12,179 bases of DNA, from positions 1-12,179 of the forward strand of contig JACMKJ010000489.1 in assembly GCA_014380155.1 (NCBI GenBank), in the 5' to 3' direction. How positions within the stretch are numbered: position 1 is the stretch's first letter; each line of letters begins with the position of its first letter. The position numbers were made by a program, and so were the translations under genes. The notes under the pieces are model-generated. The model saw only the letters and a list, made by a program, of their open reading frames with translations, searched no databases and was not told the DNA's origin. Shown piece by piece: positions 6,996 through 12,179 of the stretch. This DNA is from Rhizobacter sp. GTDB taxonomy: Bacteria > Pseudomonadota > Gammaproteobacteria > Burkholderiales > Burkholderiaceae_C.

Positions 6996-7903
6996 GCAGC
7001 ACCGTGCACCAGGGTGAACGCGCGCTGCAGCAGCGCCTCGGTGTGCACGAACGCATGGCCGAGGTGATGGGCCAGGTGGTGCGCAACGCCATGCCGGCGC
7101 AGCACATCGAGCTGTTCGAAAAGCTGCCCACGCTGCTCGTGGGTGGGCTCGACACGCAGCGCCGCCCGTGGGCGACCGTGCTGAGCGGCTGGCCCGGCTT
7201 CATGCACGCACCCGACGCGCAGCACCTGCGCGTCGAGGCCCTGCCCCAGGCCGGCGACCCGCTCTCGCTGCAAATCAACATGCCGCTGGGCCTGCTGGCG
7301 CTGGAGCCACAGACACGGCGTCGCAACCGTCTGAACGGCACCCTGGTGGCACTCGATTCGCACGGCTTCACGCTGCAGGTCGACCAGAGTTTCGGCAACT
7401 GCCCGAAGTACATCCAGGCGCGGGTGCCCCGTTGGGTCCAACGAGACAAGCCTGCACTCGCGAAGGCCGAGTCGGCACGACTCAGCGCGGCCGCACTGCA
7501 ACTTGTGCGCGGCGCCGACACGCTCTTCATCGCATCGGCCACCCCACACGCCCGCGGCCACGCAGGCGCGGAGGGTGTGGACGTGTCGCACCGCGGCGGC
7601 CTGCCCGGCTTCGTGCGCGTGACACAGCACGACGATGGCCCGACCGTGCTGCACATCCCCGACTACCGTGGCAACCAGTTCTTCAACACGCTGGGCAACC
7701 TGCTGCTGAACCCACGCGCCGGTCTGCTGTTCATCGACCATCACAGCGGCGACCTGCTGCAACTCACCGGTGATGCCGCACTGCAGTGGGACAACGCCGA
7801 GGGCCGCGAGATCCGCTTCACCGTCGACAGCGGCGTGTGGCGCGCTGGCGCACTTCCGCTGGAATGGTCGGCGCCGGAGTTCTCGCCCCACCTCACCGGG
7901 TGA
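6992..7903 (+). CDS. Pyridoxamine 5'-phosphate oxidase-like FMN-binding split-barrel protein
   Basis: A 303-residue protein with the FMN-binding split-barrel fold in two recognisable parts. Residues about 40-140 (LFEKLPTLLVGGLDTQRRPWATVLSGWPGF, then NRLNGTL) form one half. Residues about 165-290 form the second, with VSHRGGLPGFVRV starting at 198 and PDYRGNQFFNTLGNLLLNPRAGLLFID starting at 223. These are hallmarks of the PNPOx-related family found near GST and flavodoxin-type genes, rather than of true PdxH, which is shorter and lacks this duplicated layout. It probably binds FMN and carries out a redox or flavin-transfer reaction, but the substrate is unknown. The start codon overlaps the GST stop, so the two are produced together, and a role in handling a reactive or electrophilic compound is inferred. 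Confidence 0.87.
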   Translation: MSSTVHQGERALQQRLGVHERMAEVMGQVVRNAMPAQHIELFEKLPTLLVGGLDTQRRPWATVLSGWPGFMHAPDAQHLRVEALPQAGDPLSLQINMPLGLLALEPQTRRRNRLNGTLVALDSHGFTLQVDQSFGNCPKYIQARVPRWVQRDKPALAKAESARLSAAALQLVRGADTLFIASATPHARGHAGAEGVDVSHRGGLPGFVRVTQHDDGPTVLHIPDYRGNQFFNTLGNLLLNPRAGLLFIDHHSGDLLQLTGDAALQWDNAEGREIRFTVDSGVWRAGALPLEWSAPEFSPHLTG

Positions 7904-7925
7904 GCGTGGGGCGTGACACCCACGC
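7904..7925 (+). other. Hairpin after the PNPOx-like gene
   Basis: GCGTGGG at 7904-7910 pairs perfectly with CCCACGC at 7919-7925 around an eight-base loop, starting right after the stop codon. No T-run follows, so it is at most a weak or Rho-dependent transcript end before the reductase gene. Confidence 0.4.
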
Positions 7926-7988
7926 GACTGTCAGGGTCGCACCCAGGCGCTAGCCTCGCGGGTTCACACCCACTCAGGAGACCGCGCC

Positions 7989-8759
7989 ATGGACACCAGC
8001 CAACTCTTTTCGCTCAAAGGCCGTACCGCCCTCGTCACCGGCGGCTCGCGTGGCATCGGCCGCATGATCGCGGAAGGTTTTCTGGCGCAAGGCGCGCGTG
8101 TCTACATCTCGGCACGCAAGGCCGACGCCTGCGACCAGACGGCGAAAGAGCTGTCGGCCATCGGCCCGTGTTTTTCGCTGCCGGCCGACGTGTCCAGCCT
8201 GTCCGGCGTGCAAGGCCTGGTCGATGCTTTCTCCAAGCGCGAGACGCAGCTCGACATCCTGGTCAACAACGCCGGCGCCGCCTGGGGTGCCGACTTCGAC
8301 GAGTTCCCCGAGAGCGGCTGGGACAAGGTGGTCAACCTCAACATGAAGACCCCCTTCTTCCTGACGCAGGCGCTCAAGCCCCTGCTCGCCAAGGCCGGCG
8401 AAAAGCAGCCCGCCAAGGTGATCAACATCGCCTCGATCGATGGCATCGCCGTCAACCCGATGGAGACGTATTCGTACGCCGCCAGCAAGGCCGGCCTGAT
8501 CCACCTCACCAAGCGAATGGCCACGCACCTGATCCAGCACAACATCGTCACCTCGGCAATAGCCCCGGGCGCCTTTGCGTCGGAGATGAACCGCGCCGCG
8601 CGTGACCAGGCCGAAGCCGTGGCCGCGCGCATCCCGGCCAAGCGCATCGGCGTCGATGAAGACATGGCCGGCGCGGCCATCTTCCTGGCCTCGCGGGCCG
8701 GCGATTACGTGGTCGGCAACACCTTGATTGTGGACGGCGGGGTCACGCTCGGTCGCTGA
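7989..8759 (+). CDS. Short-chain dehydrogenase/reductase, RhlG-like
   Basis: A 256-residue classical SDR of full length. The nucleotide-binding motif TGGSRGIG is at 17-24, NNAG at 93-96, the catalytic serine at S149 (NIASIDG) and the Y163-x-x-x-K167 pair in YAASK. The C-terminal VVGNTLIVDGG segment is also typical. The order SARKADACDQTAKEL, NNAGAAWGADFDEFPESGWDKVVNLN and VINIASIDGIAV closely follows RhlG, an NADPH-dependent beta-ketoacyl reductase first described in Pseudomonas aeruginosa. R21 after the glycine motif and the arginine in SARK also fit NADPH preference. The start is well supported by CAGGAG at 7975-7980. It is followed by acyl-CoA dehydrogenase and acyl-CoA synthetase genes in the same direction, which suggests reduction of a 3-keto or oxidation of a 3-hydroxy acyl intermediate. 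The specific substrate is not determined, so no symbol is given. Confidence 0.9.
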   Translation: MDTSQLFSLKGRTALVTGGSRGIGRMIAEGFLAQGARVYISARKADACDQTAKELSAIGPCFSLPADVSSLSGVQGLVDAFSKRETQLDILVNNAGAAWGADFDEFPESGWDKVVNLNMKTPFFLTQALKPLLAKAGEKQPAKVINIASIDGIAVNPMETYSYAASKAGLIHLTKRMATHLIQHNIVTSAIAPGAFASEMNRAARDQAEAVAARIPAKRIGVDEDMAGAAIFLASRAGDYVVGNTLIVDGGVTLGR

Positions 8760-8774
8760 AGCGGTATGAGCATT

Positions 8775-8811
8775 TGCAAGTGGCGTTCCCTCAGGGGAAC
8801 CCCAGCTTGCA
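8775..8811. promoter_or_regulatory. Nested inverted repeat upstream of the acyl-CoA dehydrogenase gene
   Basis: An inner dyad GTTCCC (8785-8790) with GGGAAC (8795-8800) around TCAG lies within an outer dyad TGCAAG (8775-8780) with CTTGCA (8806-8811). TGG/CCA pairing between them allows one long imperfect stem. It starts 15 bases after the reductase stop and about 130 bases before the dehydrogenase start. A weak promoter-like pair, TTGCAG 8808-8813 and TAGGAT 8830-8835 with 16-base spacing, abuts it. It could be a repressor operator (for example for a TetR-type fatty-acid regulator) or a transcript-end stem of the reductase gene; no T-run follows. Confidence 0.45.
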
Positions 8812-8941
8812 GAAAATCCGGTATGTTCCTAGGATGGTCATCACTTGCCCCGCGGCAGGTGGCGCCAAGGTGCCTGCATGGAAAAACGCTTGCCGCAGTT
8901 TCACGGCCGCTGACCCGCATAAAACCAACAGGAGACACCCC

Positions 8942-10183
8942 ATGGATTTCGGCTTCACCCCCAAGATGACCGAGTGGCAAACGCGCCTGATGGAGTTCGT
9001 CACCCAACACGTCGTGCCCGCCGAGCCGCTGTTCCGCAAGGAAATGGAAATCAACCGCGCCAAGGGCAACCAGTGGAACCCGACGCACGAGGTGATGGAC
9101 GGCTTGAAAGCCAAGGCCAAAGCCGCAGGCCTGTGGAACATGTTCCTGCCTGCGTCGCAACTCGGTGCCGGTTTGAGCAACGTCGAGTACGCGCCGCTGT
9201 GCGAAATCATGGGCCGCTACCCGCTGACCAGCGAGTCGATGAACTGCTCGGCCCCCGACACCGGCAACATGGAACTGCTCGAGCGCTACGGCACCGCGGC
9301 GCACAAGGAGAAGTGGCTCAAGCCGCTGCTGGCCGGCGAGATCCGCTCGGGCTTTGCGATGACCGAGCCCGACGTGGCGTCGAGCGACGCCACCAACATC
9401 CAGTCGCGCATCGTGCGCGACGGCGACCACTACGTCATCAACGGCCGCAAGTGGTGGACGTCGGGCGCGCCCGACCCGCGCTGCAAGGTGCTGATCTTCA
9501 TGGGCAAGACCGGCACGGTCGACGACCCGAGCCCGCACAAGCAGCAGTCGATGATCATCGTGCCGATGGACACGCCCGGGGTGAAGGTCGAGCGCTGGTT
9601 GTCGGTTTACGGCTACGACCACGCGCCGCACGGCCACGCCGAGATCAGCTTCACCGACGTGCGTGTGCCGGCCGACCATTTGCTGCTCGGCGAAGGCCGC
9701 GGCTTCGAGATCGCCCAAGGTCGCCTCGGCCCGGGCCGCATCCACCACTGCATGCGCCTGATCGGCGGCGCCGAGCGTGCGCTGGAGCTGATGTGCAAAC
9801 GCGCGCTCACGCGCAAGCCCTTCGGCAAACTGCTATCTGACCAGGGCGTGTGGCGCGAGCGCATTGCGCATTCGCGCATCCTCATCGACCAGGCGCGCCT
9901 GCTCACCATGAACGCCGCTTATGCGATGGACACCAAGGGCAACAAGGGCGCACGCAACGAGATCGCGATGATCAAGGTGGCCGCGCCGCAGATGGCCTGC
10001 CAGGTGATCGACTGGGCGATCCAGATCCACGGCGGTGCCGGCGTGTCGCAAGACACGCCGCTCGCCGCGGCCTACACCAGCGCACGCACCATCCGCTTTG
10101 CCGACGGCCCCGACGAGGTTCACTTGAACGCCATCGGCAAGACGGAGCTGGCCAAGTACATGGCCCCCAAAACGAAGGCTTGA
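8942..10183 (+). CDS. Acyl-CoA dehydrogenase (ACAD10/11-like)
   Basis: A 413-residue FAD enzyme that introduces a trans-2,3 double bond into an acyl-CoA, passing electrons to electron-transfer flavoprotein in the cytoplasm. The N-terminal helical domain starts with FTPKMTEWQTRLMEFVTQHV. The central beta domain has the flavin-contacting FAMTEPDVASSDATN motif (138-152) and GRKWWTSGA. The C-terminal domain has RKPFGKLLSDQGV and IHGGAGVSQD (362-371). Near the end ADGPDEVH (387-394) stands where many family members have YEGT(S/A)xIQ, so aspartate D388 sits at the position of the medium-chain enzyme's catalytic glutamate. This variant is also typical of ACAD10/11-like enzymes. The start is set by AGGAGA at 8930-8935; an in-frame upstream ATG at 8774 lies in the inverted repeat and lacks a binding site. 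The synthetase gene follows after 32 bases, so the two form an operon. Confidence 0.93.
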   Translation: MDFGFTPKMTEWQTRLMEFVTQHVVPAEPLFRKEMEINRAKGNQWNPTHEVMDGLKAKAKAAGLWNMFLPASQLGAGLSNVEYAPLCEIMGRYPLTSESMNCSAPDTGNMELLERYGTAAHKEKWLKPLLAGEIRSGFAMTEPDVASSDATNIQSRIVRDGDHYVINGRKWWTSGAPDPRCKVLIFMGKTGTVDDPSPHKQQSMIIVPMDTPGVKVERWLSVYGYDHAPHGHAEISFTDVRVPADHLLLGEGRGFEIAQGRLGPGRIHHCMRLIGGAERALELMCKRALTRKPFGKLLSDQGVWRERIAHSRILIDQARLLTMNAAYAMDTKGNKGARNEIAMIKVAAPQMACQVIDWAIQIHGGAGVSQDTPLAAAYTSARTIRFADGPDEVHLNAIGKTELAKYMAPKTKA

Positions 10184-10215
10184 GAAGAGCCCCACCCTCC
10201 CCGAGGCGCACCACC

Positions 10216-11901
10216 ATGTCTGACCGTCACTTCGCCTTCTGGCCCGAACACGCGCCGCGCCACCTGCACGTGCCCGAGACCAACCTGTACTACAACGTCG
10301 AGGTCTCGGCGGCTCGCTTCCCGAAGAAGCCGTTCCTGATCTTCTACGACACGCCGATCACCTTCTCGCAGTTCAAGCAAGAGACCGAAGACCTGGCGGG
10401 CTACCTTGAGCAGGTGTGTGGTGTGAAAAAGGGCGACCGCGTGTTGCTCTACATGCAGAACAGCCCGCAGTTCATGATCGGCTACTACGCCATCTTGCGG
10501 GCCAACGCGGTGGTGGTGCCGGTGAACCCGATGAACCTCACGGGCGAGCTCAAGCACTACGTGAGCGACGCCGACGCCAAGGTGGCGCTGGTCTCGCAAG
10601 AGCTCTACCCGCGCATGAAGCCGATGCTCAACCCGGGCGGTGATGAGAGCAGTCTCGACCACATCGTGGTGGCGGCCTACAGCGATTACCTGCGCCAGCC
10701 GACCACCCTCAACGTGCCCGATTTCGTGGCTGCGCCACGCGTTCGCATCGAAGGCGCGGGCGTCTCGATGTGGGCCGATGCGATGGCGCGCCAGCTCACC
10801 CCCGGCCCGCTCACCGCCGGCCCCGACGACCTGTGCGTGATGCCGTACACCTCGGGAACCACCGGCCACCCCAAGGGCTGCATGCACACCCACCGCACCA
10901 CCATGTACAACACCGTGTCGGGCGGCGTGTGGGGCCAGGGCAACCAGGGCACGGTGAGCATGGCGGTGCTGCCGCTGTTCCACGTGACCGGCATGCAGGG
11001 CGTCATGAATGGCGTGATCTTCGGTGGATCCACCGTCGTGCTGCTGCCGCGCTGGGACCGCGACGCCGCCGCCGAGTGCGTGCAGCGCTACCGCATCACC
11101 GGCCTCGGGCTCATCACCGCGATGGTGGTCGACTTCGTCTCCAACCCCAAGCTCGACCAGTACGACCTCACGAGCCTGCGCCGCATCGGCGGTGGTGGCG
11201 CGGCCATGCCGCAGGCGGTGGCAGACATCCTGGAGAAAAAACTCGGCCTCAAATATGGCGAGGGGTATGGCATGTCGGAGACCAACGCCGCCACCCACAT
11301 GAACCCACCCGACCGCTCGAAGAAGCAGTGCCTGGGCGTGCCGGTGTTCGACGTCGACGCCCGCGTGGTCGACCCCCACACGCTGCAGGAGCTGCCGCCC
11401 GGCGAGACCGGCGAGATCATCGTCAGCGGCCCGCAGGTGATGGTGGGCTACTGGAAAAACCCCGACGCCACACGCGACGCGTTCGTCGAGATCGACGGCA
11501 AACGTTTCCTGCGCACCGGCGACCTCGGGCAGACCGACGCCGAGGGCTACTTCTTCTTCGTAGACCGCCTGAAACGCATGATCAACGCGGCCGGCTTCAA
11601 GGTCTGGCCGGCCGAGGTGGAAGCCTTGCTGTACCAGCACACTGCCGTTCAAGAGGCCTGCATCATTGCGGCCAAGGATGCGAAACGCGGCGAGACCGTC
11701 AAGGCCTTCGTGGTGCTCAAGAAAGACCAGGCCGGCAAGGTGAGCGAGCAAGAGATCATCGATTGGTCGCACGCCAACATGGCGGCCTACAAGATTCCGC
11801 GCATCGTCGAGTTCGTCGAGGCCTTGCCCAAATCGGGCACGGGCAAGGTGATGTGGCGCGAACTGCAGGAGAAAGAGAACGCACGAGCCGCGGCCGCCTG
11901 A
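10216..11901 (+). CDS. AMP-forming acyl-CoA synthetase (fatty-acid-CoA ligase family)
   Basis: A 561-residue member of the adenylate-forming superfamily. It activates a carboxylic acid with ATP to an acyl-AMP and then transfers it to coenzyme A. The phosphate-binding loop YTSGTTGHPKG is at 211-221, the adenine-binding GYGMSE at 350-355, the ribose-binding aspartate D436 in RTGDLG, and the hinge and CoA-side segment DRLKRMINAAGFKVWPAEVE follows. The catalytic lysine is K544 in PKSGTGKVMW. All core motifs are intact and the length is normal for medium- or long-chain ligases. The start at 10216 is supported by GAGG at 10203-10206; the frame is open further upstream to 9850, but that part overlaps the dehydrogenase gene. 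Pairing with an acyl-CoA dehydrogenase suggests catabolism of the same acid. The acid itself cannot be named from sequence. Confidence 0.93.
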   Translation: MSDRHFAFWPEHAPRHLHVPETNLYYNVEVSAARFPKKPFLIFYDTPITFSQFKQETEDLAGYLEQVCGVKKGDRVLLYMQNSPQFMIGYYAILRANAVVVPVNPMNLTGELKHYVSDADAKVALVSQELYPRMKPMLNPGGDESSLDHIVVAAYSDYLRQPTTLNVPDFVAAPRVRIEGAGVSMWADAMARQLTPGPLTAGPDDLCVMPYTSGTTGHPKGCMHTHRTTMYNTVSGGVWGQGNQGTVSMAVLPLFHVTGMQGVMNGVIFGGSTVVLLPRWDRDAAAECVQRYRITGLGLITAMVVDFVSNPKLDQYDLTSLRRIGGGGAAMPQAVADILEKKLGLKYGEGYGMSETNAATHMNPPDRSKKQCLGVPVFDVDARVVDPHTLQELPPGETGEIIVSGPQVMVGYWKNPDATRDAFVEIDGKRFLRTGDLGQTDAEGYFFFVDRLKRMINAAGFKVWPAEVEALLYQHTAVQEACIIAAKDAKRGETVKAFVVLKKDQAGKVSEQEIIDWSHANMAAYKIPRIVEFVEALPKSGTGKVMWRELQEKENARAAAA

Positions 11902-11933
11902 GCGGAGCGCTCGTCACGCCGCAACCAATGAAA

Positions 11934-11951
11934 CAAAGCGCGGGTGCTTTG
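11934..11951 (+). other. Small hairpin between the synthetase gene and the last gene
   Basis: CAAAGC at 11934-11939 pairs with GCTTTG at 11946-11951 around a six-base loop, and an alternative stem uses GCGCG 11938-11942 with CGCGC 11957-11961. No T-run follows. The 112-base gap otherwise shows no gene, and its function, if any, is unclear. Confidence 0.3.
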
Positions 11952-12013
11952 AAACTCGCGCAAAACGGCAAGCCGCCACAGTCACGCTCAGTGCAAGCCT
12001 GATCGGAGACGCC

Positions 12014-12179
12014 ATGAGCGACGCCCTGTTTCTGCCCCGCGAACTGTTTTCACCCGCCCAGCCCAAGCCGGCCCTGCAGCCAACCGCCCAGCCGCGCCGC
12101 GATGCCCATTTCGCCAGCGGCGAGGCCGTGGCCGCCGACCTGCTGAAAGGTTTGCCCCCGATGAGCACGCTGGCCGCCG
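12014..12179 (+). CDS. Unrecognised protein, first 55 codons (3' end outside window)
   Basis: An open frame starts with ATG at 12014 and runs off the window. It has a reasonable ribosome binding site, CGGAGA at 12005-12010, just upstream. The visible N-terminus (MSDALFLPRELFSPAQPKPA and on) is rich in proline and alanine, with no signal peptide or membrane segment. Its position 112 bases after the acyl-CoA synthetase, on the same strand, suggests it may continue that operon. The visible part is too short to identify a family. The ribosome binding site and the high third-position GC favour a real gene. Confidence 0.68.
   Translation, partial: MSDALFLPRELFSPAQPKPALQPTAQPRRDAHFASGEAVAADLLKGLPPMSTLAA

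Noticed and set aside
6787..7891. Long minus-strand open frames opposite the GST/PNPOx pair
   Set aside because: They overlap two recognisable genes, show no domain or ribosome binding site, and have composition typical of antisense frames in GC-rich DNA.
8774..8941. Upstream extension of the acyl-CoA dehydrogenase to an ATG at 8774
   Set aside because: The added 56 residues match nothing in the family, the upstream ATG lies in an inverted repeat without a binding site, and AGGAGA lies six bases before the ATG at 8942.
10120..11772. A 550-codon open frame on the minus strand opposite the acyl-CoA synthetase
   Set aside because: It is antisense to a gene with all adenylate-forming motifs, its translation is rich in His, Val and Gly with no domain, and it reflects the high third-position GC of the real gene.

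Overview
The window is GC-rich with dense, mostly co-oriented genes, and its protein families (fused isobutyryl-CoA mutase, GMC dehydrogenase with a Tat-exported small subunit, ACAD10/11-like acyl-CoA dehydrogenase) suggest a betaproteobacterium of the order Burkholderiales. That placement is inferred from protein style and codon bias, not from a marker gene. No tRNA, rRNA, CRISPR array or intact mobile element was seen.

Layout: (1) Positions 1-654 hold the 3' end of a cobalamin-dependent acyl-CoA mutase (icmF). Four bases after its stop lies a 41-base near-perfect palindrome (659-699), followed by about 345 bases without a convincing gene. (2) 1046-2872 encodes a soluble diguanylate cyclase with an N-terminal TPR-like sensor region, a coiled coil and a GGEEF domain. 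(3) After an AT-richer gap, 3067-5274 holds a two-gene unit: a small twin-arginine-exported subunit and a flavin-dependent GMC oxidoreductase, closed by a strong Rho-independent terminator (5303-5332). (4) A LysR-type regulator (5332-6276, minus strand) converges on that terminator and is divergent from a glutathione S-transferase gene, which overlaps by four bases a PNPOx-like flavin split-barrel gene (6381-7903). (5) 7989-11901 holds an acyl-CoA group on the plus strand: a RhlG-like short-chain reductase, an acyl-CoA dehydrogenase and an AMP-forming acyl-CoA synthetase. The first 55 codons of an unrecognised gene follow at the right edge.

How the genes may work together: the synthetase would activate a carboxylic acid to its CoA ester, the dehydrogenase would introduce a double bond, and the reductase could act on a beta-keto or hydroxy intermediate. 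The mutase at the left edge rearranges short branched acyl-CoAs. The window thus leans toward fatty and branched acyl catabolism, with a periplasmic flavin dehydrogenase and a LysR-controlled detoxification pair between. No substrate can be assigned from sequence alone. I see no clearly new defence or mobile system. The items most worth a second look are the palindrome after icmF, the minimal two-subunit GMC dehydrogenase with a cysteine cluster, and the nested inverted repeat before the acyl-CoA dehydrogenase gene.
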